Source of the DNA: Drosophila persimilis
Taxonomy: Eukaryota; Arthropoda; Insecta; Diptera; Drosophilidae
Reading direction: 5' to 3'
Assembly: GCF_003286085.1 (NCBI RefSeq)
Contig: NW_020825289.1
Span: 9,052,001-9,116,000 of the forward strand
DNA: 64,000 bases
Below the pieces are notes generated by a model. It saw nothing but the letters and a program-made list of their open reading frames with translations, did not search any database and was not told where the DNA came from. Shown one piece after another: positions 35,242-48,553 of the stretch. The translations under genes were made by a program, and so were the position numbers. Position 1 is the first letter of the stretch; each line of letters opens with the position of its first letter.

Positions 35242-36161
35242 TGTGTGTGCCTTTATGCTGCTGCACTCTGCTGTCCAGTCTCGGGCGCGGGGCTGTGTCA
35301 GGGGAGGAAACACACTAAAAGGCAAAAGCAAAGTAAAAGATAAGATATGGCGGAGACAGAGACACGCCAGACATTGTGGCGACATTGTCGATTTTCAATG
35401 CGGCGGCGGTGGCGGCGCTGCACGCCACCAGACCGATCCTCTCTCTCACACACACATGCATACACATGTACATTCATATGCGGCAGCGGTACGGCAGGTC
35501 TCTCTCTCTCTCGCTCTCTTTGTGGCCAGTTTAGGCCTCAGCAGTATCGTATCGGCCGGCCCGGCTATATTCTGCTTCGGCGACTGCGTCGGCAACGGTG
35601 GCTACTCTACTCCTCAACAGCTTGGTGGATTGGATGCCAGTCGCAGTCGACAGAAAACTTTGAGACCGTTTGGTTGGTTGGTTTTGGTTCTTCAGTTCGT
35701 TTTTTGATTATTTTCGGACGGTTTTTGAAATTTCACGAAACAACGGCAAAATCATACATATAAAGCAGAAATCCATTATATAAACAAGATCTACAACACC
35801 TTAATGCACGTACACACATGCACACGTGCAATATATATGTACATATACGTTCACGTATGTAGGTGTAGAAACAGTTACTATAAATAGCCAACGGAAATCG
35901 ATAAATAAATAAAGCGCTAAAGTAAAAGTTCTATCTCCTCCTCCACACCATACACCATACACCCACACACCCACAACAAGAGAAGAAATTCTAATTGCGA
36001 CTTTGCAAAAAAAAAGTTTGACGGTGAAATAAATGCATATTTGAATATTTGAGTATAATGCCGATCCTCAGTCATTTTTGGCTCTAACTGTGAACACGAA
36101 CACACAAACACTTTGCCGCAAAAAAAAAAGAGTTAAAACAATTAAAATTGCTTGCACTGAG
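33913..36161. other. Intergenic region, likely magu upstream and 5' UTR
   Basis: No supported gene. It holds a CTCCTACTC-type run at about 34655-34700 and a long GT microsatellite at 35205-35249. Reading frames here lack conserved motifs. Confidence 0.5.
35205..35249. repeat. GT dinucleotide microsatellite
   Basis: About 45 bp of TG/GT with one TTT interruption. Confidence 0.9.
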
Positions 36162-39100
36162 ATGTTTGCGCGATGTTTATTCCTGACCTTGTTCGTGGCG
36201 GTCATGGCGGCGGCCGGCAAGAGTGACGATCAGTCCAAGGAGCGGCGACTGGAGCAGACAGTAAGTGTTTAATAAAAAGATAAAACATAACATACCTATC
36301 GTAGTATAGTACCGACTAGTATCGATATCCTGACTAATGGTTGAGTGGATCGATCATTGCCAAAAGCTTTGCTTTAAGTCCTGGCTGCACTTCCATTCCG
36401 CTAAGGCATACAAATGATCAGCACTTCGTAATCCCAAGAAAACACTTGAATATTCCAGGTATTAAAAGTGCCTCTTCGGCTGGGGCTTGTCCAAAAGGCA
36501 GACAAAGAAGAAGCTGCCACCGATGCTGCTGCTTCCATCTTCAACTACAGCTTGTGACTTCTACCACTTCTACCTAACCTGCTGCCGCCGCGCTGTCTGC
36601 CAACTTCGTCTTGGCCGGGAGTTTGCCGGCCCAGGTCCGACCCGCCCCGCCCCGCCCCGCACCCCCACCTCTTCTGTGTCTCTCCATCATTTTTGTTTTT
36701 GTTTCATCTGCCCGACGTACGAACGAGTTTCGTTTCGTGTGGCTCGTTCAGCGAAAAGCCAGAGGAGAACAAAAAAGAACAGAAAACGGTCAGAAGCGTT
36801 TTCGAATTGGAGTTGGTGTCGGTGTTGGCCAGACCCAGACCCAGGCCCAGACCCAGGCAGAGCAGAGGTTTCTTTTTTGGCAATGCCACTAAGCTGCCTG
36901 ATGATGACAAAGTGTGAAGAAGTATTTAAAGTGTTATTCTTGCCGTTGGGATCACTTTTCACATCGCTCCTCATACGAGCCCTCGGTGCTCTACGTCTCC
37001 TTCTCCCGCTCGAGCGAGCGTGAGAACTGTCAGTCAATAATTTTGTCGTTATCTCGGTAACAATCCTTGAGCTGTCTCCATTTATAATTTGTGGCCCTGT
37101 GCGAGAGACAGGGTGCCCCGGCCGTGGCATCAACAGCAGCCCAAGCAGTGGCAGCCCAGTGGCATAGGACACAGTGACTTGGATTCCCAATCCAGGCACG
37201 TTTTTGGGATAACGCCCTATTTATAAAAAGCAAATAATAATATGCAAAGGAATGCCATTTGCATTTCCAATTAGACATTCTCATGTCATTGGCGCCGACT
37301 TCGACTGTGATCGATGGCATTCCGTGTCAAGTACGCCTCCCCAAGTCGCCCCTCCCCCCCAACCAAGCCCAACAGATGCCACACACTCACACACACACAC
37401 TACTAAACATACACTATATTTCGAAGAACGGACATCGGATCTGCTGATTGCAGCAATACGATGGCATACGAGTATTCTGGCCCGCTCCCCATTCGTCCGA
37501 TATCTGTCTGCACCTCTGTACAAATGTATGTACATACATACATATGTATCTGGGAGTCGAAAATCACCTGCGCACTCCGATTACCGGCGAGCGCGTGCTG
37601 AAAGCACACAATTTGGATTCTAAATGTTTACAGACATTCTATTATTTTTGGTGCATATACTATGCACAGAAATATGTACTACATATGTACATACATGTAT
37701 GTATTTGGGCAACAAGATAACACTGGGGCAGGTATTACGAGTATGTTCATTTCTCATAAAGGCTTATGGCTTCTGGTATTTAACAACATCAAATTTACCT
37801 TTGGGTTTCAAAATCGGTCTTATGAATGATCCCAAAAACATTGTTGGTTGATCTACAGTTCTATCATTTACAGAAGTCAATATTGATATTTGTTTAGAAA
37901 AGATGAATCGAAACCCATTGTAAACCTTTTTAATTGGATTTTGTTGACATTTTCAAACATACCCAGACCCAAGTTGTGTTTAAGTAAAGAAATGTTTGAA
38001 CAAAATGTATCTAGAAGTATTCTCCCGCCGCGTGATAGGTTATTTTTCGGGGTATGCGGCATAGGCGCTGGTTGAACCATCCTTAGTATATGAGTATTCG
38101 GTGCGAGCCACTTATTCGGGCTCGAAGTTTGTCGGACTCCACTGATCAGCAGGCAAAGCATAAAAGGCGCCTCGTCCATACACCTGTAAGGTCATGCAGT
38201 GTTCGCGATTATCCTGCGATGTGAGCGACTACATATCTCTCTCATAGGCCTATCTCGGAGTTCCAAATTACCGTTTTGGCCCACCGAGCGATGGGTGTGC
38301 CGGCTGCGTATCTCCACTCAGACATTCAGACTCCGCAAATGGACACTGCTAAGGTGTAAGATGGCATCGACAATGGGCTGCTAGATGCTGTGGTCAACAT
38401 CAAGTCGGTTACTGGGGTCAATTCTTACCCAATGCAGCAGATTCGATTTCGCAGGCTTCACGGGTCAGGTGGTTAAATGCAGAGGATTATTCTGCTCCGG
38501 CCGGGTGTGGGCCTGTGCTCAGCCTGTAGGATCTAGGCGGATGCTAGTGCCACAAAAAGAAAACGAAACAACAGCTGGAGTATGACGATGGTATACTCCT
38601 AATCTCCTATACTTTTAATAACCATTCTGATTAGAGCTTTGTCTAAGGAAAATCCATTAATTCGTTATAATATGGAAAAGAAATTAAAAAAAAAACATCA
38701 ACAATTTGTAAGCTTATTTTTGTACAAAGGGTTATTCCATGGAGGGAATCAGGTTATCAGGAGGATATCAGCAGAATCAAGATTGATGCGGTGCTTGAAT
38801 GCCGTCAGAAATCGCAACTTTTCTGGGCTGCTTAGTAATTGACCTTTGATTAGAAAATGTGAATCGAAACCTCTGTTCGTATTGTATTGTAAATTTACTA
38901 TGTAGATCCACTTTCGCTTTCGGCATTTGCAATTCCCTCAATTAGTATCGTATCCTAATATCTTATCCAAAACATATTTCAGATATTGGATAATAACAGC
39001 AAAATCTAATTAATGTCCAAATGGACGTGGGCTGGCCGAACAAATTGGCGACAAAAGGCGCTGCAGTGGCAATATTAAGTGCTACGCAATTGTGTTGGGG

Positions 39101-42100
39101 TCCCCCGTCCCCCCACATTTATTTTTTAATGATTAATATACCATATACATTTGTACATATGTACATAAATATATGCATACATATGTATATACATATGTAG
39201 ATATGATTTTGTGGGCTAAACAAGAATTCGCGCACTCAGCAGCAGCCGTGCCGGCACGGCCCAGGCATCCCAGGCAGCCAGTTGGTCGACACGACACTCG
39301 ACAACATCCAAGCGACAACGAAAGCGACAGGCCGCCATAATTTCGGTGCTGATTTTTGGGTTTCGCATGGCTTTTTGCACATTGCTCTCGTATTTGCGAT
39401 GCCATTCAAGTTATGGGCCTGACAACTTTGATTTTCATATTAGCCATGTCGCGTGTATACGCCCCTGTTGCCGCTGCTGCCCCTGCTGCCCCTTCTGCCG
39501 GGCCAGGCGGGCAGTCACTGTTCGCCATTCCGTATGCAAGTCAGAGTCGAGCGGCCAGACGCTTGGCGACTTGGCCATAAATGCGATAAATCATTTTACG
39601 CGTGTTTGATTCTATTTAAGCGTGTCTCCCCGAGCGGGGAGAGTGGCAATGGTATTGGGAGGGAGCGGTAGACAAATGCTTCACATTCACAGTTGACACC
39701 TCTTCCTTGGTCCTTCCAGCTGAAACTGTCTGCGTGCGCCGCCAAGCTGGGCGAGTGCGATGAGAGCGAGGGTCCTGTCTGCGGCACCGATGGCCAGACC
39801 TATCACACGCGCTGTCACCTGCTCCGGGTGCAGTGCAGCGGCCATCCGGTGAGCCTCAAGTACCGTGGTTCGTGCAACGGTAAGCGATGAGCGACGTGCC
39901 GCATGTTCTGCTCCGATTCTAACGTTTGCTTTGCCCGATTGCAGGCTGCCTGGAGGCTGCCCAATACGCGCGTCGCCAGCAGGCACGCGATCCCAAGTAT
40001 TTTGTGCCGCGCTGTCGCAAGGACGGAAACTATGCTGCCAGGCAGTGCTACGGAGAGGCTGGATGCTGGTGCAGTGACAGCATGGGCCGTCCAATTGAGG
40101 ACACCTCCACCTCGTCGCGCCGCAGAAAGCCCAAGTGCCGGGCCTACAGGCGCAACCGTCGCCGCTTGCCCACGCGGCAGATCAGCTACGATGAAGACTC
40201 TGCCAGAGGCAGTGCTGAAGCAAGCAGCAGTGGGAGCGGAACAGCTGCTCATCGTCAATGTGGCAAGGCGGATCGCACGGCTTTCAACAGGAATCTGATC
40301 GAGGTGTTCCGCAGCGAGTACTTGCGCTTTGGCCCCAAAGAGACCCACTCGGACGCCGTCATCTTGGACTGGAAGTTTACCAGGCTGGATGCGGATGGCA
40401 ACCAGTTGCTGGACAGGCAAGAAGTACGCGAGCTGAAGAAGCTCCTCAAGCGGGTGAGTTTGCTGTTTATGTGCCCTGTAGACGCCAGGTCAGCCTACAA
40501 ATGTACACCCACTTTAATACAAAACCAAACCCATACATATTGCTGCTTTGTATGCGAACAGGCGGTGAAGCCGCGACGCTGTGGACGTGCTTTTGGCAAG
40601 TACTGTGATGTCGTCAACAAAGACGACAACCTGTCCCGCATCGAGTGGAGTCTTTGCCTGTTCAAAGATTCGCATAATCGTAAGTAAAGCTATTAATTCA
40701 TTTTCCCCAGTTTTTGCACTCGAAACTAACAAAAGATTTTGATACATATCGATTATTATCTTAAATAAAACTTTAACCCAGGGAGCGGAGGATAATTACT
40801 AACTTCCATCAACATACATAATAATCACATCTGGTATCTGTGTGTTGTCTTGTCTGTATCCAGGTAGTGGCGCAGTTGATGTCCCCAATGGCAGCTTAGC
40901 CACGGCACCGCCACACGACATGCACTATCATATTCACACCACAAATTCGAATAGCAACAACCACGATCATACCAACACCAATATCATCGGCAGCAGCAGT
41001 CCGCACTCGTACTCGGAGGATCTGGGCGTTGGAAGCGAGGACAATGATGAGAACTACGACGATGGTGCGACCGGGTATGGCAATGGGAACGGCGAGGATG
41101 AGGACGAATCGGACGCCTCGAGCATGCACCATTCACGCACATCTCTGAACTATCCGTCACTAATTAGTACGTACATACATAAACGCCTCTGTTGTGTCTT
41201 GGGTGCAGAGCACTAACCAAAATTAGTAACATTCATATCCATTTGGCATGTATCCAAAGGGCAGAATAGAATGTATGTTAATGCCCATATCTTGACAGTG
41301 CTGAACTCAAAGACGCCGGAATCGACAAACACCGAGAATGAGGGCGAGTCCAACTGCTGGGTGGATCAGGCGGTGGCACTGGAGGAACAAGGCGTAAGCT
41401 CCACCTCATCTCTCTCTTTAAAAGTGTAAATATTCAAATGGAAATCCTCTGATTTGTATTCCACAGCACGGTGGCAAGAGCAGGTTCTATGTGCCCGAGT
41501 GCATGCCCGATGGACGCTATCAGCGAATCCAGTGCTACAGCTCCACCCCATACTGCTGGTGTGTGAACGAGGACACGGGCAAAAACATTCCGGGCACTTG
41601 GGTAAAGAACAAGCCGCCCCAGTGCGATGAGGACATCGTCGTGCGACCCATGAAGGGATGCACTGAGCCGCGCAAAACGCAGTTCCTCAAGGAGCTCAAG
41701 GCATACCTCAACACGCAGCTCTCTCTGCCCAGCAGTCCAACGAGGTAGGATTAGTGGCGGAACCCTGTTTTATCAAATCATATTAATAGAATTTTGAACA
41801 GCACCAACTCGACCATGTGGAAAACGGAAGACGAACGGATTGCCACGCTGAGCTTTGTGTATCTGGATAAGAACAAAAACAAGTCGTGGGAGCGCAGAGA
41901 ATGGAAAGTGTTCCGGGATCTGGTCACCAGTGCCAGGTGAGCACCATCTTGATAATTCTATCAAAATCACATTTGTGCTTTATTAACAATCCACGTAATC
42001 TCCCGCAGCAATTTACGGAGATGTGGCAAGAAGATGCCGCGCTACTGTGATGTGAATGGTGATAAGAAGATCTCGTTGGCCGAGTGGCTCAATTGCCTGC

Positions 42101-42273
42101 AATCCTCCCCACGGGCGCAGAGTGCCACCACAGCTAAGCCGGCACAGTCAAGTGAGTAGAAATCTGAGAGGCTTGAAGAATGACTGATAGTGATTCTTGG
42201 CTCCGTTCCAGATGAGACAGCCAATCCGAAACGCCAGGGATTAAATCCGCTGGAGAAATATCTTAAAGATTAG
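36162..42273 (+). CDS. magu: Magu/pentagone, secreted SMOC-type BMP modulator
   Basis: Ten exons: 36162-36260, 39720-39879, 39945-40453, 40562-40679, 40864-41166, 41299-41393, 41467-41744, 41802-41936, 42009-42151, 42212-42273; 633 aa. Signal peptide in exon 1. Kazal/follistatin module (CDESEGPVCGTDGQTYHTRC). First thyroglobulin type-1 module (YGEAGCWCSD). A first EF-hand/SPARC-like calcium module (DADGNQLLDRQEV). An Asn/Asp/His-rich linker in exon 5. Second thyroglobulin module (YCWCVNEDTGK). A second EF-hand module (LDKNKNKSWERREW, DVNGDKKISLAEW). Fly magu is a secreted feedback regulator that extends the Dpp gradient by binding glypicans. Intron 1 is 3.5 kb and probably holds control elements. 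Confidence 0.95.
36261..39719 (+). other. magu intron 1
   Basis: 3.46 kb without a supported gene. It has CCAGAC/CAGGCCCAG repeats at about 36830-36860 and ACATACATATGT-like AT repeats at 37520-37700 and 39140-39200. In flies this gene is repressed by Dpp signalling, and silencer sites could lie here, but I did not locate one. Confidence 0.6.
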
Positions 42274-42553
42274 TTTGGGAGAATGGTTTTTGTTCTTTTT
42301 GCTGCTACTGCTACTCATTAGATGTCGTCGTGCCATGCCACACACCCACACATCAACACACACCCTACACCCTAAACCCTACACCCTACACCAACACACA
42401 GACACATTCCTAGCATATAGATTCTACGATTTACAAGTGTATGTTACTAATTCTTAATTAGTATTGTAAATATTGACATAAATGCTTAAGTTAAACGTAA
42501 GGTTTTTGGTAAATCAGGACATGGACTTGGATTTTATCCGGATCCGGGTTTTA

Positions 42554-45263
42554 TTAGCGCAGCTTTTCCACGAGACGATCGCAGTTGACCAGGCGCAGGA
42601 GCAGCTTCGCGACATACGATAGCAGCAGTAGCACCAGCGTGGTCACCTCCATGATGACAAAATGCGATATGGAAGAGCCGATGTCCATCCAGGAGCCCTG
42701 ATTGCGCACCAGGAACAGGAAGTTTAGACCCATTATGTCGCAAATGATCAGTAGGCAGATGAAGATTCTCTGCTCCTGCTCACGTGCACACTCGCAGTGG
42801 GTATAGACAATGGACAAGTTCAGCACCACCGGCAGGAGCAGCTTCAGCAGCACCAGGCCCATGATGATGAATGGCAAGAAGGTGCTAAGAAAGCAACGCG
42901 CAATGTTGGGATCAAACGAACTGATCGATGCAATGTTTCCGCTGCCAAAGAGCGAAAAGAATGTATAGAGTAGAATGGTAAATGCCAGGCGCAGAACCGA
43001 TTTCTCTGAGCTCCGGGAGCTCTGGGCGGCAAGCGATAGGCTCAGTTCCATGGTGAGTAGCTGCACGAAGACGGATTCGTATGAGGTGCAAAGAAGGGCA
43101 TAGAGTGAGCCCAAATTGAAGCAGATCTGGGCCAGACGCGCCTCCAGTTTTGACTCACTGTTGAATAGAATGGAGGCAAAGGCGTAGATCAGAAACATCC
43201 AACTGGCCAGGTGAAGTGCAATGGGAACCCCAATTTGGTTTGAATGAAGATGCACACAGATGAAGGTGTTCACCAGGACCAGAGCGTTGCAGTATTTGGT
43301 GTGAGTGGTAAACCGGAGGCGCCGCTCCTTGCACCACAAAGCATTCACGACTATGAGCACAATGCCAGCTAGAACTAGATACCAGTTCTGGTAACCCACT
43401 GACGGAGGCAGAAGGGGGAAACAGGCAAGGATAATGACCAGCGCCAGCCAGGTGTAGAACTCTCGGGAGTTAGGCACGAAGTTTCTCCAATTGTTATAGA
43501 ATCCAAAGGCTACGAAACACAGCGAGATCAGACGTCGCTCAAAGAAGGTAAACACCATCAGCTCAGCGCATACAATAATCAACAACAGTTGCGACGCTGA
43601 AGTCATCCGGGCAGTTACTCCAGGCTGACTGCTGGGCACCGATGCTGACGTGGATCCACACGCTTTGGGCTTCAATGCCATCATCCATACAGGCATCGGA
43701 AGCAACAAATAGAATGCAATTGCGATCGGCGCTCGCTGCGCCACGAGGAAGAATAGCAACAAGAACATGGAAACATCCAATGTTATTCTGCATACTTTTT
43801 CTTGCTTTTCAAGCATTATCTGGAGTTTCCCTGCCGTGTTCCTGGACAGCAATCGATACAGGTAGAATATCCAACCAAGGAAGGTGGCCGTAGTGCTTAG
43901 CAGTAAGCAATTGCGATAGTACCCGTGGTAGTAGTCAATTCCCTTCAGAGTTAGCTCCATTACGACATTGCTCCTGGCCAAAGATTTCGCATATGCTCTT
44001 TCCGTGCGAAGCTTAACTATCAGCTGCTTGTACGTATTTATATCTGCCGGCGACAGCTGATCGAAATTGTTCAGAAAGTCAGCGAAGAACCCTTGCCTGT
44101 GCTGCTCCAGCAGCTTTTCGTATTGAGCTAGCAACTGGAGAGCATTGCTGTGAGCAGCCATGGCCTCGTACTCCTCACTCACAGCCATGTAGCCGGTCGG
44201 CAGGGTCCCAAAATTGTTCATTGGAGGAGGCAGGCCTACCAGTGCGGACATCAGTGGTGTCAGTTGTGCCTGCTCCAGCTCGTGGAGCGGTAACTGGAGG
44301 CCGTCATCGTTGGCCACAAATTTGCGGGCTCCCACAGTGGAAGCGATACGGGAAACTCCTGCGCCCCAGAGCATGAAGGGTGTTTCGGTTTCATGTGGGG
44401 CGCCAGATCCATGTGAGCCTAGAAATGATAAATCCTATATTATGTGTATATTAATGAGTTTTAGCTTGCAAACCTGAATCAGTCATGCCGTGGTCGGAAG
44501 TCAGCAAGTAGACTGTTTTCTTATCAGGAAAGACATTATCAAATTCATTGTAAATTTGCCAGATGCCATGCTCCGTAAAGTTTAGATTTTCTAGGAAAAG
44601 CGGTGTTCCCGGCTTGTGGACGTGACCGGCCGTATCGAGGCCCAGCAAATGCATGAAGAAAACAACCGGTTGGTATTTGCGCAACTCATCCTTCTTTCGG
44701 TTAAGGAGAAACCGCACTTGCCTGAACACCCATTCGTCCAGCTTGTAGGTTTTGTGCTTTCCCGAGAAGTCCATATCATGAGAGTATGCATCGAAGTACA
44801 TTCGGGGGTCGTTCACGCCGGCCAGCTTTTGGAATATATTTAGAATGTCTGGAGCTCCCCAGGAATAGCTGTGACCACTGCGATTGAGCACCGTGTCAAA
44901 GTCAATGGGATTCTCCTTCCAGCCTTTCAACACTGCCGATGGATCCTCGTAGAGGCCGGCTAGCAAAGCTATGTGACCCGGTCGGGACTCGGTGGGCACA
45001 CGCGTGCGAGATATTCCAACCAAGCCTTCGCGCATGAATATCTCCCGCAGATGCGGCACATGCCGGCAATTGTCTTCGAAAAACGAAGCGGCACGGAGTC
45101 CATCTGTGACAATCAGAACCAAACGATTCGCCGGGGCTTCCAGTCCGTATCCAATAAATGGTGTCTGTGGCTTCAGACCATTGATAACGGGGGATCGAAA
45201 GTATATCACAAATATCGAGCCCAGAAGCAGTACATGGACCACCAAGGCGTAAACAATCCACAT
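42554..45263 (-). CDS. PIG-N: GPI ethanolamine phosphate transferase 1 (PIG-N), copy A
   Basis: Exons 45263-44474 and 44418-42554 give 884 aa. The ER enzyme adds phosphoethanolamine to the first mannose of GPI anchors. An N-terminal signal anchor is followed by a luminal alkaline-phosphatase-like domain: LVLIVTDGLRA (metal-binding Asp), ISRTRVPTESRPGH (nucleophile Thr), LLGLDTAGH and LLTSDHGMTDSG (metal-binding Asp and His), then GSHGSG.PHETETPFMLWG. Many membrane helices follow from about residue 430. The sequence order is that of PIG-N rather than PIG-G or PIG-O. A second copy lies directly upstream on the same strand. Much of exon 2 is nearly identical between the copies while other parts differ strongly. 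Confidence 0.93.
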
Positions 45264-45484
45264 TATTCGTATTGTACAAATTTAAATCATAACTAAAATC
45301 AGCTGATGTGAAACAACGCGCTAGGGTATTTTTCGATACATTTTAATCGAGTGCAATGATAACTATTCGATTCTTTTTGGAGAAATTGTACAGAATAGAA
45401 CGTTATCAAACCTTAACGGTCAGTAAAACAAAGAAATGTTTATATATTTTATTAAAAAGAATTTTCATTTAATTTAGAACTAGC

Positions 45485-48182
45485 TCAGACTTGCCGGTAA
45501 ACGATTGCAATCAGGCCCAGCAGCAGCTGTGCGACCCAGGACAGCAGAACAATAATCAGCGTAATTAACCCCATGATGTAGAAATTAATTATTGAAGCCC
45601 CCATATCTTTCCAGGATCCCCGATTGCGCACCAGGAACAGGAAGTTCAGTCCCATTATGTTGCAAATGAACAATATGCAGATGAAGATTCTCTTCTCCCT
45701 CTGACGGGCATACTCGCAGTGCGTATAAAAAATGGACATGTTTAGCAGCACCGGCAGGGAGTGCTTCAACAGAACAAGACCCATGGTGATATACGGCGCA
45801 TACTGCCAGAGGAAGCAGCGCCCACTGTTGGAATCAAACAGATTGTCGACCGATTCAAAAGATTCCATGCCAAAGAATGAGAATAGTGTATACAGGAGAA
45901 TGCTGAAGGCCACACGTGGAACTGATTTGGCCGAGTTCGTAGCGGCGAGCGATAGGCTCAGTTCCATGGTGAGCAGCTGCACGAAGACCGATTCGTATGA
46001 GGTGGAAAGCAGAGCATGGAGCGATCCCAGATTAAAGCAGATTTGGTCCAGACGCTGCTCAAAATTCGACTCCTTGTTCATTAGAATTGAGACAAAGGCA
46101 TAGATCAAGAAAGACCAGCTGGCTAGGTATAGCAAGATGGGTATGTCGTATTCCTCTGAGTCAAAATACGCACAGATGATGGTGTTCAACAGGATCAGGG
46201 CATTACAGTACTTGGTGTGATAACTGTAACTGAAGCGCCGCTTCTTGGACCAAAATGCTCTTAGAAATACTAGCACAATGCCAGACAGAAAAAGATACCA
46301 ATTTTGGTAACCCTCTGACAGCGGCAGAAGGGGGAAACAGGCAAGGATAATGACCAGCGCCAGCCAGGTGTAGAACTCGCGGGAGTTAGGCACGAAGTTT
46401 CTCCAATTGTTATAGAATCCAAAGGCTACGAAACACAGCGAGATCAGACGTCGCTCAAAGAAGGTAAACACCATCAGCTCAGCGCATACAATAATCAACA
46501 ACAGTTGCGACGCTGAAGTCATCCGGGCAGTTACTCCAGGCTGACTGCTGGGCACCGATGCTGACGTGGATCCACACGCTTTGGGCTTCAATGCCATCAT
46601 CCATACAGGCATCGGAAGCAACAAATAGAATGCAATTGCGATCGGCGCTCGCTGCGCCACGAGGAAGAATAGCAACAAGAACATGGAAACATCCAATGTT
46701 ATTCTGCACACTTTTTCTTGCTTTTCAAGCATTATCTGGAGTTTCCCTGCCGTGTTCCTGGACAGCAATCGATACAGGTAGAATATCCAACCAAGGAAGG
46801 TGGCCGTAGTGCTTAGCAGTAAGCAATTGCGATAGTACCCGTGGTAGTAGTCAATTCCCTTCAGAGTAAGCTCCATAACGACATTGCTCCTGGCCAAAGA
46901 TTCCGAATAGGCCTTTCTGGTGTGAAGATTCAATATCAGCTTCTTATATGATTTGATTTCTGCCGGCGACAGCTGATCGAAATTGTTCAGAAAGTCAGCG
47001 AAGAACCCTTCCCTGTGCTGCTCCAGCAGCTTTTCGTATTGAGCTAGCAACTGGAGAGCATTGCTGTGAGCAGCCATGGCCTCGTACTCCTCACTCACAG
47101 CCATGTAGCCGGTCGGCAGTGTCCCAAAATTGTTCATCGGAGGAGGCAGGCCTAACAGTGCGGACATCAGTGGTGTCAGTTGTGCCTGTTCCAGCTCGTG
47201 GAGCGGTAACTGGAGGCCGTCATCGTTGGCCACAAATTTGCGGGCTCCCCCAGTGGAAGCGATACGGGAAACTCCTGCGCCCCAGAGCATGAAGGGTGTT
47301 TCGATTTCATGTGCTGTGCCAGAACCATGGATGCCTAAGCAGAGCAATGTTTTAATGGTATTCGAATAAATCGGTTATTTTGGTTTATCTCAAACCTGTG
47401 TCTGTCATGCCGTGGTCGGAGGTCAACAAGTAAACTGTATTCTTATCCGGGAAGGTTTCCTCGAATTTCCGGTACATCTCCCAAATGCCACGCTCCGTAA
47501 TGTTAAGACTTTTTTGGAAAAGGATCGTTCCTGGTTTGTGGACATGTCCGGCCCTGTCGGAGCTCATCAAATGTAAGAAGAATACTACCGTGCTGAAGGT
47601 GTTCCACTTGTTTTTAATGCGATCAAGGAGTGCGCTTACTTGGCTAAACACCCATTCGTCCAGTCTGTAGGTGGCCCATCTTGCCGTTTCATACACATCG
47701 TCATTGAAGGGATGGAAGTGCACGCCGCCTCCGCGCTTGGTTACCTTCTTAAATACGTCCATTATGTTCGGACATCCCCAGGAAAAACTGTAGCCACTGC
47801 GATTGAGCACCGAGTCAAAGTCAATGGGATTCCCTTTCCAGCCTTTGAAAACTGCCGATGGATCCTCGTAGAAGCCCGCTAGCAATGCTATGTGACCTGG
47901 TCGAGATTCCGTGGGAGCACGCGTGCGAGATATTCCAACCAACCCTTCGCGCATAAATATCTCCCGCAGATGCGGCACATGCCGGCAATTGTCTTCGAAA
48001 AACGAAGCGGCACGGAGTCCATCAGTAGCAAACAGAACCAAGCGAGTCGCCGGAGGATTCAAATCGTATGCAAGTAGAGGTGTCTGTGGCTGTAGGCCCT
48101 TGATGACGGTCGAACGAAAGTTGATCACAAGTATCGAGCCCAGGAGAAGTACGTGGACCAGAAATGCGTAAAATATCCACAT
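45485..48182 (-). CDS. PIG-N: GPI ethanolamine phosphate transferase 1 (PIG-N), copy B
   Basis: Exons 48182-47396 and 47334-45485 give 878 aa. The intron position and phase are as in copy A. The start is the ATG at 48182 (MWIFYAFLVHVLLL), which matches copy A; the frame is open further upstream but that part is unlike a PIG-N. The catalytic Asp (ATDGLRA), Thr (TRAPTESRPGH) and the C-terminal SDHGMTD are kept. The metal motif reads SSDRAGH where copy A and the family have LDTAGH-like sequence: Asp and His remain, the Thr is Arg. The membrane half diverges from copy A after about residue 590. Both genes are intact, so both are probably expressed, perhaps in different tissues. Confidence 0.92.
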
Positions 48183-48304
48183 TGTGTTAAAAATGTATGC
48201 TCTCTGTATATTTCCAAAGTTCAAGTGCGATAAGTGAGCGAAGCTATTGAGTACCCAGCCTACTGTAATCGAACAGCAAGCGATAGGTATATCGATGTTG
48301 GTAA

Positions 48305-48530
48305 CGGTTAACCCATTAACGACCAACGGGGTACTCAAATACAGTTCACGAAAATAAAGAAACTTTAATTATTTTAGCACAATTCAGGTGAAAGATATCG
48401 GGGAAATAATGATTGTAGAGAAAGAGGAAGGTTGGATCCACAAGAATAATTTACAAAACAATAATAATTTCCGTGGTTGAACTCAAGCTGTTCACCTGTT
48501 TAAATAGAGGGGGGTTAAGTGGGCTAAGTT
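48305..48530 (-). repeat. Promoter-associated repeat, copy 2 (upstream of mRpL42)
   Basis: On the minus strand it begins CTTAGCCCACTTAACCCCCC (48528 downward) and ends GGGTTAACCG. Inside are CCACGGAAAT, TTTGTAAATTATT, GATATCTTTCACCTGAA, TGCTAAAA and GAACTGTATTTGAGTACCC, all in the same order as copy 3. The TTAACCCCCC end faces mRpL42 (plus, ATG 48554), only 24 bp away, so the element probably holds its start site. Confidence 0.8.
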
Positions 48531-48553
48531 CGTTTTTTCATCTGTTGATAAAA

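Noticed and set aside
36487..37199. ORFs of 178 (+) and 170 (-) codons in magu intron 1
   Set aside because: They run through simple CAGACC-type repeats and have no homologous motif; both strands are open for the same reason.
42355..42395. Telomere-like CCCTACA and CCCTAAA units after magu
   Set aside because: Only a few irregular units in a low-complexity CA-rich stretch. Drosophila does not use telomerase repeats; probably chance.
46479..46709. ORFs repeated identically at 43563-43793 and 46479-46709
   Set aside because: Shadow frames of the converted part of the two PIG-N genes.
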